64,000 nucleotides of DNA from a virus, in the IMG/VR virus record IMGVR_UViG_3300023296_000874, positions 95,594 to 159,593 of that record, one strand, 5' to 3'. The notes beneath the pieces are model-generated. The model did not search any database. It worked only from the letters and a program-made list of their open reading frames with translations, and had not been told where the DNA came from. Every line of letters begins with the position of its first letter. Position 1 is the first letter of the stretch. Made by a program: the position numbers and the translations under genes. Shown in pieces: positions 35,376 through 45,536 of the stretch.

Positions 35376-38300
35376 TCAGCCTCCCAGTAGCGATAGGATG
35401 CTCAGCAACGAGCTGGATTCTTGTACGTCCCGCACGTACTGAGCGTGCCCGGCGAGTGCCTTGAACAGTGTGCCTGATTCTCTGTTCACTCGTAGGTCGA
35501 GGAACGTGAACCTCTGGGTGTAGAGGTCCTCAGATGTGCTGTCTGCGCTGAAATCAGGCTGGTCCGTGTTGTCGTACCCGAGGGCGGTGTTGATCTCTCC
35601 CAAGCGGGCGACGATCGCTACCATCCGGGCCTCCACCTGGCTAATTCTGCTGTCCAGAGTCACGGGAGTGACGGGCAGCACGGTAGGTGGCGAAACGGCG
35701 CTCACATCCACTCCGGTGAGGAACGTCCACCGGGTCCGGATCTGGGCATCGCTTGAGGTGCCTGAGCCGGTGACGATCACGTCATCGTACCACGTCTGAA
35801 GGTTGTCCAGAGCGGCCTGCACGTCCACAATAGCTTCGCCCACCAGAACCAGAGTGGCTACCGCGTCGTCGTAGGTGGTCACTTCGGGGTCACCGCTTGG
35901 AACCGGGGTGATCTGCCCCGTCAAGCTGGTGAGGAAGGTCTGCTGTCGGGTCAGGGACTCCTTCTGGAGGTTGAGTACCAGGAGCTGCTGCTTCGCGTTG
36001 TCGGTGATGGCCGTGAGGTCAGCGGGGCGTCCGCCCGATTGCCACTCAGCCTCGAGTAGTACAAGCTCAGCAGCCGATCCGTTCTTGAGCAGGTCGTACT
36101 CGTTCATGTCCCGGTAGATCCACCCCAAGAAGTCCGAGTAGGTGGTGGGATCCGCCTCAATGTTCCGGTGGGGCGTGCCCTTCAGAGTGTCAGCCTCAAT
36201 GGCATCGTCAATGGTCTGAAGGGCTCCAATAGCCATGCCCTCGTAAGAGGACGGAACGTAGCTCATGGAGCGTGGGGCTGCGGATTCGTAGGTGGTCAAG
36301 GGAGGGGAGGATACGTCGAAGCCCGCCCAATCAGCGCGGTCAAGTTCCTTCTCAGCCGGTGGGAAGATGGGAACAGCGTCGCTCGGATCTCCTGTATCCT
36401 GTACTGGAGCCTGGGCTTCGATGTCAACGTCGGCTGGTGAGATCGCGTAGTTGGTGTAGTCGTCGGCGGTGATGGGATGAACGTAGGTCGGGTCCAAGGA
36501 GAATGGGTACCAGTTCTCGATGAAGGTCGTAGGCGCTGATGCTGAGAAGCCGATGCTGAAGATGCCGAGGATGCCGAACGCTGTCGGCTCCTGGTTCGCG
36601 CCCTTGTAATGCTTGCCCTGCGGGGGCCATGGCGGGAAGGTCACTACAGGAATGGTCGGGTAGTCGTCATCCATCACGAGCCGCCCTCCGTCGTCCTCAA
36701 GGGACTGTCCGAACAGCACCGGAAGGCGGTAGGGGCGCGCGGGCAGTGCAATGTCCTGTCCCTTCTTGAAGATCCTGAGGATGATGCTTGCCGTGATGGG
36801 GAACAGGCGTCCGGTCCCCCGAGCACTCTCCTCAAGGTCATCGTTCGTGAGCTGTCCTCCGTAGCCCCCTGTCACCTCACCGCTGAGCTCCTGCTTCTCC
36901 GATTCCAAGTATCCAACGCGGGTGGTCATGAAGTCGTAGATGCGTTGTGCAATCAGGTCATTGTCGTAGAGGTCTCCCACCTTGGTCACTGGCGTCTCGA
37001 GTCCGCTCTGGTGGTTCCCGCCGCTTGCTGCAACCGCAGGTGAGGAGCCTGCTGATACCTGCCCAGCCTTCTGCCGTACTGCACTCTCAACCACCGCCTG
37101 GTAGATGGCTGCTTGGGTGGAGTTGTTGACCACCCTGAAGTAGAAGGTGTCAGGCACCACGTAGTCCATCGATCCGCGCAAGCCCACACCGGAGGGTGAG
37201 ACGCTGTAGTACGAGTAGGCGATGGTGAGCTCGTCACGTAGCGCGGAGAGGCGGAATGGCACGTACCGGATGACGATGGTGTCGTCAGATGCGTCCACAG
37301 GATCACGGAAGGTGATTGTGCCGTCCAAGGCTACGGTGTAGTCGATTCCGAAGTCCAGGTCTACGGCATTCCGGATCACCCGGATGCTGCGCCCACCCAA
37401 ACCGGGAAATCTATCTTCCAGAGTCAGGAGATCTATGTTCCCGTTATAGCGGTCAGGGATTTCGTGGATGGGCGTGTAGAAGGTCTTGAGGTCCTCATCT
37501 CCTACTGTCGGGATCGGTACAGTCGTGATCTCAATGACGTTGGCTGCCTTGACGGGCTGTGTGAGCTGCTTTGTGAGCGATACGATCAGGTCAGTGCCAT
37601 CGGTCACCGCGCCCTTGATGGCGTAGACGTCCAGGTCGTTCACCCGGAGCAGGATGCCCTCGTAGTAGGCGGCTTCGTTGACGGCCTCGTTGAGCAGCGT
37701 GAAAGTACTCACCCCTTCCGAGATGTCATCGTGAGTTCCGACCGCATCCATCCAGGTCACGGTGCTCTTGCTACGGAAGGTGCTCGGGTTGATGTACTTG
37801 GTGCGCGTGCCCGCTCCGAGGGTCAGTGTGGTCTTCAGTGTGGTGCCGTCGTAGGCTGAGGAAACGATGTGGTAGTGGTCGTCCTCGAGCTTCAACACCA
37901 CACCGGCAACGTACTCAGCGGTACGGTCGCCGTCAACGGCGATTGTCAGCACGTCAGGCTCCAACTCCACACGGTTGAGCTGGATTGGCGGCCTCTGCAC
38001 GGAGAAGCTGAACTCACCGCCCGCAGCGGGGTCCGCTCCAGTGATGAGGATGCCCACACGTCCAATGCCTGGCACCTCCACGGAAGGGCTCTTGACGTCC
38101 GCTCCCGTGATTACGGTCCCCTCGGACCCCTCCTCGTCGGTGGTGTAGTCAACGGTGGGATGGTCACCTTCGAACAGGGGGCGGTCGATGTTGATCCAGC
38201 CCGCTTGCGGCACGATGTTGTACTCGTCGATCTCCACACCGTTGACGTAGAAGGAGAAGTTGATGTCTACGAACGCGGTGTCCTCAATGAACACGTTGCC

Positions 38301-39983
38301 GAGCAGAGTCTCCTCCGTGTACCCGTGGGTGAGAAGCACCTGCCCAACCCCGAGGTCCACAATGTAGTCGGTGTCCTCGGTGAGAGTAACGGGAGTGCCT
38401 GTGGTGTCCTTCAGGACGATCGTGTTCGGCACCGCGTCGATGTTGGCGAGCTGAAGCATCTCATACTGTCGACGGCTACTGTCAGCGTCACCCGCAGCGC
38501 CGGGAGCACTGTCGAAGTTGGTGAGTACCAACTCGCCTGGAATGGTGGCAGTGAACAGGATCGCGGGGAGGTCCTCGTCGATGGTGAAGTCCACGTTCTC
38601 AACGAGTGGGTCAGTGTACCCATCTGGCACGGGGTCATAGCGAAGGCTGATGGTGCCCGCCGTCGGTACGAAGCTCATCCGGACGTTGTTGACGCCGCTC
38701 AACTCAGAGGCAAGCACTTCGTCCTCGAGGGAGAAGTTCAGGCTGAGGTCCTTCTGCGAGAGTACGGGGTTCTCCTTGAAGGTGATGTCGATGCTGCGCT
38801 CAAGGGTGGCAACGCCTGTGCCTGCGCTGTAGGCCACGGTGGAAGTTCCGTCCTCCACCTCAGCGTAGTCCACCGTCTTCCCGGTGTAGGTGTCCAGGTC
38901 GTCCGTGTTGAAGTTGAACGTGCCCTCTGCAATGGCGAACTCCACGTTGCCGGATGCTGGAGTGCCAAAAGCCAGCTCATCGGCTACGGCTGCAACCGTG
39001 AGGGAGATGCCCGACACCTTGATGGTGAAGTCGGCTGGCCTGTTGGAGAAGTCGTTGAGGTAGTCAGTGCTTACCTCAAGGCGTGGGCTGTTCGAGATCT
39101 TGCCCAGCTCGTAGTCAACGAGGGTCCACCGGTTGAGGCTCTGAGTGAACTCGAACTTGGTCTGCCAGTTGCTGTTCCGTGCCCAATCGACGGTCACGTC
39201 CCCAGCGAGGATCTTGCCTTCAAGGATCTCGGTGCCCTTGAAGTCATCGAACTCAATGCCCGCGTAAACGGTTGCAGACACAAGGGTCTTGAGCTTGAAT
39301 CTCACGTACCTCACGGAGGTTGAGGCGAACCCTACATCGTCTGTCTCGTTGGGAGCGTCTGCATCGAAGGTGAGGGTGTTCCAGCCTACGCTCAAGGAGC
39401 CGGAATCCACGCTCCACATGCGCTTGTTCCCAAGGGTGTCTTCCAGGGTGAATCGGATGTCGTCCAACCCAACCAAGGTCCCGAGGTACACGTCCACGAA
39501 GAAGTCAAGGTCGTCGTAGGCTGAGTAGTCAGCTACGGTGAGGTCCTTCTCAATACCTGCGTTGGTGCCCGCCGTTCCGGTCTTGTTGAAGACGATGCTC
39601 TTGGAGCCCTGCTGCGGGTCCCGGCTCGTCAAAGCTACGCCGGAGGCCTGGTTGATTGCCACCCACCCGTCGATGGTCTCGAACGTCTGCTCTGAGCTGA
39701 CGTTGATGCCCGATCCCTCGTCGCTGACGTAGACCATGTACTCGACGGCAAAGTCGGGCGGCGGTTTGGTGCCTTCTCGCTCATCTCCGACAGGAGTCTC
39801 GTCTCCGGGCGTGTACGGATAGGCACCCACTTCCTCAATGTTGTTGGGAAGGGGCCAGACGGGGGACTCCGCAAGAGGACGAGTCTTCGCAGGCAGCGTG
39901 CTTTGCGCGTTGGTCAGAGCCACGCGCGGCTGCTTCACGATAAACTCGTCTGTACGGACGAATGTGGATAGTTCAAGTGCCAT
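35376..39983 (-). CDS. giant virion protein (1535 aa), baseplate region
   Basis: Most of the chain is tandem beta domains. Residues about 100-250 look like a jelly-roll carbohydrate-binding domain (FETIDGWVAINQASGVALTS, DLDFFVDVYLGT). Several units of the type DFTIDEDLPAILFTATIPGE and DYTVALDGTITFRDPVDASDD follow. The C-terminal 300 residues are helical with coiled coil (LLVLNLQKESLTRQQTFL, ISQVEARMVAIVARLGEINT). It lies among hub, spike and wedge genes, so a large baseplate or tail-fibre network protein is likely. No single family is recognised. Confidence 0.85.
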   Translation of the reverse strand: MALELSTFVRTDEFIVKQPRVALTNAQSTLPAKTRPLAESPVWPLPNNIEEVGAYPYTPGDETPVGDEREGTKPPPDFAVEYMVYVSDEGSGINVSSEQTFETIDGWVAINQASGVALTSRDPQQGSKSIVFNKTGTAGTNAGIEKDLTVADYSAYDDLDFFVDVYLGTLVGLDDIRFTLEDTLGNKRMWSVDSGSLSVGWNTLTFDADAPNETDDVGFASTSVRYVRFKLKTLVSATVYAGIEFDDFKGTEILEGKILAGDVTVDWARNSNWQTKFEFTQSLNRWTLVDYELGKISNSPRLEVSTDYLNDFSNRPADFTIKVSGISLTVAAVADELAFGTPASGNVEFAIAEGTFNFNTDDLDTYTGKTVDYAEVEDGTSTVAYSAGTGVATLERSIDITFKENPVLSQKDLSLNFSLEDEVLASELSGVNNVRMSFVPTAGTISLRYDPVPDGYTDPLVENVDFTIDEDLPAILFTATIPGELVLTNFDSAPGAAGDADSSRRQYEMLQLANIDAVPNTIVLKDTTGTPVTLTEDTDYIVDLGVGQVLLTHGYTEETLLGNVFIEDTAFVDINFSFYVNGVEIDEYNIVPQAGWINIDRPLFEGDHPTVDYTTDEEGSEGTVITGADVKSPSVEVPGIGRVGILITGADPAAGGEFSFSVQRPPIQLNRVELEPDVLTIAVDGDRTAEYVAGVVLKLEDDHYHIVSSAYDGTTLKTTLTLGAGTRTKYINPSTFRSKSTVTWMDAVGTHDDISEGVSTFTLLNEAVNEAAYYEGILLRVNDLDVYAIKGAVTDGTDLIVSLTKQLTQPVKAANVIEITTVPIPTVGDEDLKTFYTPIHEIPDRYNGNIDLLTLEDRFPGLGGRSIRVIRNAVDLDFGIDYTVALDGTITFRDPVDASDDTIVIRYVPFRLSALRDELTIAYSYYSVSPSGVGLRGSMDYVVPDTFYFRVVNNSTQAAIYQAVVESAVRQKAGQVSAGSSPAVAASGGNHQSGLETPVTKVGDLYDNDLIAQRIYDFMTTRVGYLESEKQELSGEVTGGYGGQLTNDDLEESARGTGRLFPITASIILRIFKKGQDIALPARPYRLPVLFGQSLEDDGGRLVMDDDYPTIPVVTFPPWPPQGKHYKGANQEPTAFGILGIFSIGFSASAPTTFIENWYPFSLDPTYVHPITADDYTNYAISPADVDIEAQAPVQDTGDPSDAVPIFPPAEKELDRADWAGFDVSSPPLTTYESAAPRSMSYVPSSYEGMAIGALQTIDDAIEADTLKGTPHRNIEADPTTYSDFLGWIYRDMNEYDLLKNGSAAELVLLEAEWQSGGRPADLTAITDNAKQQLLVLNLQKESLTRQQTFLTSLTGQITPVPSGDPEVTTYDDAVATLVLVGEAIVDVQAALDNLQTWYDDVIVTGSGTSSDAQIRTRWTFLTGVDVSAVSPPTVLPVTPVTLDSRISQVEARMVAIVARLGEINTALGYDNTDQPDFSADSTSEDLYTQRFTFLDLRVNRESGTLFKALAGHAQYVRDVQESSSLLSILSLLGG

Positions 39984-40008
39984 GTGATTTGATCTCTATT
40001 TGGCTGGT

Positions 40009-40593
40009 CTACAGAAGTCTGCCGCTTCCAGTTCCTGATGAAACACCGGGACCAGCAGGCCCAGCGATTACGACGGTGTATTTTACGTTGGTCATCATGA
40101 AAGTGACCAACCCCGAGCTGATGGCCAGTACCATCTGGGGCCAGTTCACCCCTGTGAATCCCGCCGCTGCTGTGATAGCCCCAGCCATCCCCGCTGGCTC
40201 AATGCCGATGATACTTCCGATACCTACGCCTGCTCCTACACCAGCGTGTGCGGTGACGGTCTGCGCACTCGCGAGGTACGTGCAAGTAGCTGACGCAAGG
40301 CCGAGTGCAAACTGACTCATCTGAGGTCCGAGCAGTCCAGCACCTTTGAGGTTGGCCTCGAGGATACCGTAGAGGATCGGCGGTGTGCAGGTAGGAGCCA
40401 ACAGAACCCCATTCCCTACTCCCGCTCCGGGTGCGCCCACGTCTCCAACGGTCGTGATGATGTTGGCTGGGTGGGCAGTCAGATACGTTGTGAAGCCGAC
40501 AGCGATCCCGTTCGCCAGTTGAGCAGCCTGCGGTCCGACGAACGCGGTGTTCGTCATGATGAGCCCGGTGTATATGGAGGGTACCATCGCCAT
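40009..40593 (-). CDS. hydrophobic three-repeat protein following the central spike
   Basis: The 194-aa protein contains three related units built around VGPQAAQLANGIAVGFTTYL, LGPQMSQFALGLASATCTYL and NWPQMVLAISSGLVTFMM. Each is preceded or followed by Gly/Ala-rich sequence (GVGAGVGIGSIIGI). The start overlaps the spike stop as TGATG. Spike tips in many myoviruses carry a separate cap such as a PAAR protein; this is not a PAAR motif, but a role at the spike or hub tip is a reasonable guess. Confidence 0.8.
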   Translation of the reverse strand: MAMVPSIYTGLIMTNTAFVGPQAAQLANGIAVGFTTYLTAHPANIITTVGDVGAPGAGVGNGVLLAPTCTPPILYGILEANLKGAGLLGPQMSQFALGLASATCTYLASAQTVTAHAGVGAGVGIGSIIGIEPAGMAGAITAAAGFTGVNWPQMVLAISSGLVTFMMTNVKYTVVIAGPAGPGVSSGTGSGRLL

Positions 40594-42644
40594 CAGAGTG
40601 ACGCCTTTACGGTGAGCGAGCCAATGTGCGGAGCTCCGGTCACAAGGCAGGGGTGAGCAGAGGTCACCACGCCGCCAATCGGAGCAGCTCCGAGGTTCAC
40701 CGCGCCGCCAGTCACATTGATCACCCCGCCCGTGATCTGAATGATTCCCGAGGCCGCTATTGACATGGCTCCCGCCGCCGTCGAGACGCTGATTGCCCCC
40801 GTTGCCGTCACAATCGAAATGGCTCCCGTACCTACCGACACGGAGTAGCTTCCGGTACCAATCGACGTCAGCTTGTTGCCTGAGCCGATTGTGTCGGTCA
40901 TGTTGCCCGCCGCAATCGTGGTCAGGTCGTTCCCGAGTGTGATGGTTGCCGAACGGCCACCAACCATGAGCAGGAGGATGTCAGCGTTGGTGCCTGTTCC
41001 GGGCGTCGATACCGTAACGTCACGGGGTCCACCAACCAGCTCGTTCTGCTCACCCGTGACGGTGTTCTTGTGGTCGCCACCGATGGTCTGGTGGAAGTCG
41101 CCCGTGACGCTCGTGCTCTTCTTACCGAGGATCTTCTCGTTGGATGCACCGTGAATGGTCAGGTTGTAGCTGCCTTTGGTCGTGACGTGATAGTCGCGTC
41201 CAACAGTCCTGTACTCCTTGCCAGTCATCGATGTCCGGAGGCTGGTCTCCTCAGAGTCCGTGCCGTTGATGGACATGTTGACGCCGCCAGCAGCCGTCAC
41301 GTCGATGGAGCGTCCCTTCTCCCCTTGATCGTTGGTCAACCCTCGGCCAATGACAGCCTTGACAGCGCCTTCGGCTCTTATATAGGCCGACGTGCCCGTT
41401 GCGTTTTCCTTCCCAAGCGTCAGCTTGAGAGCGCCCGCGAGAGCGGCATGGACGGAGTGCCCATCGCCCAACGACCCGCTCTGGGAGGATCGTGGCACAC
41501 TGATGTAGACGTTTCCGGTCTTGGTGATGGCCCGTCGGTAGTTGCCTACACGGAGGTAATCAGCCACGGCTTCGGAGTGGATCTCGTTGTCCCTGAACAC
41601 ACCGCGCGAGCTCTGAGCCTCATTGAGTGCCCAAACGCCGGTCGCCTGGGTCATCGAAGTGAAGAGCTGAGCCTTGAGCACGCGTCCGTAGATGTCAGGG
41701 TCGGTGATGTCGTTCCCTACGAGGGTTCCCTGCACATGCTCAATCAGGGGGATGCGGGCGTCGCTGTCCCCCGCGAAGTGCTCCGTATCCTCCGTGAACC
41801 TCATCGACAGAGGCGAAAGCTCGTGAAGCTCCAACCGGCGTTCGGTCAGCGGCACACCTCGCTCAAGGGGTGAGATTGGGAGGGCACAGACGTAGTTGAC
41901 CTTCTTCCCGTTGGGAAGGGTCATGGGATTGATCAGCCGGGCCGATACCGCACCTTCGTAGGTGCTGGTATCCATGAGGGGGATGCCCTCTTCCATGTCG
42001 TAGGTGTCACTTCCCGGCTGCAGGATGTGGTCGTCTACGGCAAGAAGGTTCCGAGTGATGGGTCCGGTCTTAACGTAGCCACCAGAAACGTTCTCTACGC
42101 GCGCAATGGAGTTCCCTACGAGGGTGCCGTCATCACTCCTGAGGAGGAGCTCGTTGCCGTCGGAGTTGCTGAGAAGTACGTCATCGGTCAGTACAAGGTC
42201 AGAGCCCTGCGTGGATTGGAGCAGAACCTGGCCGGGGAAGAGCTTGCGCAGTCGGCCTCGGATGGTCTTGCTGATCCGCTCGCGAACGTCATCCTCTTCG
42301 GTGGCGGGAAGTCCAATCAACTGGGACTCACCGCGCCGGGCTGCCTGCACGCCGAGAGGGAGGTACGTGAGGATCACGGGCTCCCAAGTGTCTGCGCCCT
42401 TGTGGTAGAACCCAATGACGCAGAGAGCTCCCACCTCCGGCATCACGCCCATGAAGGCAGCACTGCTCCAGTATGCGGACGTGAGGTGGACGGCGCTTCG
42501 ACCTCCAGTCTCCTGGAGGTACCGGAAGTCGATCTTGTACTTCGCCGTGTCAACGCGGGTGATCTCTGCCACGCGGAGGCGAAGGTACTGAAGATTCTTG
42601 AGCTCTGAATAGCCCGTGGAGTTCTCATCAAGAAATTCAGGCAT
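40593..42644 (-). CDS. central spike protein, gp5/VgrG-like
   Basis: The 683-aa protein has an N-terminal OB-type region (LRVAEITRVDTAKYKIDFRY; GVMPEVGALCVIGFY). A long C-terminal half of short polar-hydrophobic repeats follows (YNLTIHGASNEKILGKKSTS; TGAISIVTATGAISVSTAAG), typical of the gp5C-type triple-stranded beta-helix needle. The last residues contain H664, C666 and H673 (HPCLVTGAPHIG), which may bind metal at the needle apex. It would pierce the outer membrane on contraction. No lysozyme domain is seen; the M15-like protein at 31429 may supply that activity. Confidence 0.85.
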   Translation of the reverse strand: MPEFLDENSTGYSELKNLQYLRLRVAEITRVDTAKYKIDFRYLQETGGRSAVHLTSAYWSSAAFMGVMPEVGALCVIGFYHKGADTWEPVILTYLPLGVQAARRGESQLIGLPATEEDDVRERISKTIRGRLRKLFPGQVLLQSTQGSDLVLTDDVLLSNSDGNELLLRSDDGTLVGNSIARVENVSGGYVKTGPITRNLLAVDDHILQPGSDTYDMEEGIPLMDTSTYEGAVSARLINPMTLPNGKKVNYVCALPISPLERGVPLTERRLELHELSPLSMRFTEDTEHFAGDSDARIPLIEHVQGTLVGNDITDPDIYGRVLKAQLFTSMTQATGVWALNEAQSSRGVFRDNEIHSEAVADYLRVGNYRRAITKTGNVYISVPRSSQSGSLGDGHSVHAALAGALKLTLGKENATGTSAYIRAEGAVKAVIGRGLTNDQGEKGRSIDVTAAGGVNMSINGTDSEETSLRTSMTGKEYRTVGRDYHVTTKGSYNLTIHGASNEKILGKKSTSVTGDFHQTIGGDHKNTVTGEQNELVGGPRDVTVSTPGTGTNADILLLMVGGRSATITLGNDLTTIAAGNMTDTIGSGNKLTSIGTGSYSVSVGTGAISIVTATGAISVSTAAGAMSIAASGIIQITGGVINVTGGAVNLGAAPIGGVVTSAHPCLVTGAPHIGSLTVKASL

Positions 42645-42652
42645 CTAATACC

Positions 42653-45298
42653 TCAAGAGTCCTCACCCAGGATGTCCCGAATGATGGCGGATGTGGGGTT
42701 GGCCGGAACCTGAACGGTGGTTGTGGGGCTCCCATTCCCTGTAGAACGCTCGGCAGCGGGCACAGATGGCGAAATGGGTCCCGCTTGGCGGCTAAGAAGA
42801 TTGCCAAGCGTGTGAGAGGCGAACTGCCCAAAGGGTGTCGATGAGCCTCCATCCCCTTCCTGAGCACGGCTCTTCTCGGCTTCGTAGTCCCAGATCTCGG
42901 AGTCGGATACCTGGTAGGAATCGTCAAGCAACGAGTCAATGTCAGACACTCGCTCGAACACATCGTTGAGGGTTGAGCCGAGGTTCTGTAGGGTGAGCAC
43001 GTTGTCGATAGTGTAGTTGTCCTGGCATCCGCAGACGTTTGAGCTCTCGTCGTCCGGGGACATGGATGCGAATAGTTGACCGACGTCCGTCTGGTCAATC
43101 TTCATCACACCCGCGCCGGTCATGACGCCGCCACCCGCCGTAGATCGGGTCTGGGTTCCCTCCGTCACCTCGGTCTGGTCATCGGGAGTCATCTGCCTCA
43201 GAAGAACAGCGGCATTGGCACGCGCGGCTGCGGCTGCGTCCGTACTTCCATCTGCCTGCCCATCCTCGTCCGTGTTACCGGATGCTGCGGCGATGTCGCC
43301 TACCTCGTCAATGATCAGGCCGCGCCCGTAGGGGAAAGCACCCACAAGCTCGTAGCCGCTGGAGTCTGATACTGGGATGAGCGCATTGCTCACATCCTGT
43401 CGGAGGTCAGGGCTGACGGTGTCCTCCGGACACCAATGGACGTGCATGGCGGTCTGATCATCGTCGAAATCGTACACCCACAAGCCACCGCTGATGTCCC
43501 ATGTGATGCCGCGCCGCATCTGGTCCCAGCCCTTCTGAAGCTGAAGCTTGTTGTCGGAAACGTCCACGTACCCACCCACACGAGCAACCTTGTGAGGGAC
43601 GCCTTCCGCGTCAGGTACGCCAATGGAGAAGGGGTCGTCAAGTGAGGACTTTGCGTTGAACTCCTCCACCGAAGCTGGGCGCATGATCACGTTGGGCAAC
43701 CCTACGTTCCTACCGTCGGTGTCGCGGTTGACGCCGTTGTTGTCCACCCGAACCATCTCACCGTTCGGAGCCTGCGTACCGTTCTTGAAGAGCAGGTCGG
43801 TGGAGCTGAACCGTGTACGCCTTGCGCGTAGGCCCAGGGTGGTCGTGAAGGAGCTTCCGAATGCGAAGGAGTGGCTGATGGAGTGAACGTAGTAGAAACA
43901 GTCACGGCTCTCAACGTACACAGGAAGACCGAGCCGGAGCTCAGGACGTCCTGGGATGGTGATTGAGCCGGTGAAACGGTTGGCTGCGTACTGAGCCACC
44001 TTGTCGACGGCGTAAAAACCACAGGCTTCGCCGGTCTTCAGCCAGTGTGCTTGGATATTCTCCTGCCTCACCCCGTACTGACGGCAGAGGTGGAAGTCTT
44101 GGAAGCATCCGTTGGGCTGTACCTCAGCGGACATGCCGCTGTCGAACATCGAGTTGAGCTGTCCCACAACGTCTACGCGCGTGGCCTCCGGCTCTGACTC
44201 CTCGAAGTTCCAGTTGAGGACGTCGATGTCCCTGATCCAACTCACCGGGAAGTTCTGGCGCGCATCGATGTTGAAGAACGGTGGCTTGAATACGATCTCG
44301 CCAGTGGTGTCCATAAAGAACTCCCACCCGATGTGGTCCTTCACCTGCACCATGATGTCCAGACGGCCTCGGTGCTCGCTCTGGAAGTTGTCGATGTTCC
44401 CAATGGTCAGGAACGGGCTGAAGTGGGATTCGTTCACCGCAAGGTCAACGCCGAAGAGGCGCTGCGATGAGACGTTGTTGAGCTCTGCCGCGATCTGAGC
44501 CTGGGTGTCTCGATCGCCTGCATAGAAGGCAGCGGAGTTGAAGATGCTGTCTCCGGCCACTCCGTACACACGGATTGCGCGGGCAATCTTGTTCATCCGA
44601 GCGCCCCAGTACTTGATGAGCTGGTCTGCGCTCTCCCTCCACACTTCTCGAGCGTCCTCAGATACCAGATTGGCGTTCTGGAAGCTCTGTACCTCGATCA
44701 GGTCCACGCGCGATACGGTAGAGAGGGCCGCGAGGATCTGGAACGGATTGCTCCGCTGGAATCGTGTGGCCCATGCCTGTTGGTTGTTGCGCCCACTGAT
44801 GCGGTCACTCAGGAGTGAGGGATGCAGGTTGAACTTGATGATGTTCCAGAAGCTCAGCATGTCAGAGCAGTTGATGCTGAGCGTGTGGTTGCCGTCCGAG
44901 TAGTTCTCGCTGATGTTGTTGATGTAGCCCCAGAACGCGCGGTAGTAACGGGGGAATCCGTGTACCGTGTACGCCCCCTTGAACCAGATCTCCACTTCCA
45001 TCATGTTGGTCAGAACGGACTGTCCATCACGGATGAAGGAGACGTTGGCCGAGCGTGGTACCACCATCTCGAGCGAGGCGTTGCCACCGCCAGCTCCGTC
45101 CGTGTCCAGAGACGTCGAGATTGAGGTGACGTACTGCTTGACTGGAACCTTGGAGTCACACTCAAGGCAGAACGGGATCGCGTACTCCTCGTTGACGTAG
45201 ATCATCGCGTCGGGAGCCTGCACCACAGTGGGCTTCGTGTTGTACGTCCCCAGGTAAGGATTTCCCCGGATGTCCGCTGAGAAGTCGCTTGAACTCAT
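42653..45298 (-). CDS. baseplate hub protein, gp27/gpD-like
   Basis: The first 530 residues resemble a tail hub: SLEMVVPRSANVSFIRDG, HTLSINCSDMLSFWNIIKF, and late-domain motifs RFTGSITIPGRPELRLGLPV and YYVHSISHSFAFGSSFTTTL (typical of gp27/gpD/phage late control D). A C-terminal extension of about 350 acidic, partly disordered residues follows, including CGCQDN. It is directly upstream of the spike gene, as usual for hub-spike pairs. CLEC near residue 44 could bind metal. Start overlaps the previous gene by 4 nt. Confidence 0.82.
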   Translation of the reverse strand: MSSSDFSADIRGNPYLGTYNTKPTVVQAPDAMIYVNEEYAIPFCLECDSKVPVKQYVTSISTSLDTDGAGGGNASLEMVVPRSANVSFIRDGQSVLTNMMEVEIWFKGAYTVHGFPRYYRAFWGYINNISENYSDGNHTLSINCSDMLSFWNIIKFNLHPSLLSDRISGRNNQQAWATRFQRSNPFQILAALSTVSRVDLIEVQSFQNANLVSEDAREVWRESADQLIKYWGARMNKIARAIRVYGVAGDSIFNSAAFYAGDRDTQAQIAAELNNVSSQRLFGVDLAVNESHFSPFLTIGNIDNFQSEHRGRLDIMVQVKDHIGWEFFMDTTGEIVFKPPFFNIDARQNFPVSWIRDIDVLNWNFEESEPEATRVDVVGQLNSMFDSGMSAEVQPNGCFQDFHLCRQYGVRQENIQAHWLKTGEACGFYAVDKVAQYAANRFTGSITIPGRPELRLGLPVYVESRDCFYYVHSISHSFAFGSSFTTTLGLRARRTRFSSTDLLFKNGTQAPNGEMVRVDNNGVNRDTDGRNVGLPNVIMRPASVEEFNAKSSLDDPFSIGVPDAEGVPHKVARVGGYVDVSDNKLQLQKGWDQMRRGITWDISGGLWVYDFDDDQTAMHVHWCPEDTVSPDLRQDVSNALIPVSDSSGYELVGAFPYGRGLIIDEVGDIAAASGNTDEDGQADGSTDAAAAARANAAVLLRQMTPDDQTEVTEGTQTRSTAGGGVMTGAGVMKIDQTDVGQLFASMSPDDESSNVCGCQDNYTIDNVLTLQNLGSTLNDVFERVSDIDSLLDDSYQVSDSEIWDYEAEKSRAQEGDGGSSTPFGQFASHTLGNLLSRQAGPISPSVPAAERSTGNGSPTTTVQVPANPTSAIIRDILGEDS

Positions 45299-45528
45299 GT
45301 GTCTTCTCCCGGTGTGTTCTGATTTACCTGCGCCCAGATCCGGGCGAGGAGGTCGTTTGGTGTCAGGTGGAGCACCTTCGCCACCGCTTCAACCCGGTCC
45401 TCTTGTGAGGTGGTTGCGGTGAGGAGGTACAGGATTTGATGCGCCGTTCGTGAGTCGCCGCGCGCTACATGGATGAGGGCTTCCTCCAAGCCGTAACGAA
45501 TTACGTCGGGGTGTACTGCCTTGCCCAT
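45295..45528 (-). CDS. small helical protein upstream of the hub
   Basis: The 77-aa product (MGKAVHPDVIRYGLEEALIH...) is helical and slightly acidic. Its stop overlaps the hub start by 4 nt, so the hub is probably translated by coupling. It may be a hub assembly chaperone, by position only. Confidence 0.7.
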   Translation of the reverse strand: MGKAVHPDVIRYGLEEALIHVARGDSRTAHQILYLLTATTSQEDRVEAVAKVLHLTPNDLLARIWAQVNQNTPGEDT

Positions 45529-45536
45529 GGATGCTC

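Noticed and set aside
37869-39323. 484-codon plus-strand frame opposite the 1535-aa protein
   Set aside because: Antisense shadow of a gene with regular codon use; composition (Val/His/Gly-rich) is typical of a reversed reading and no ribosome site is present.
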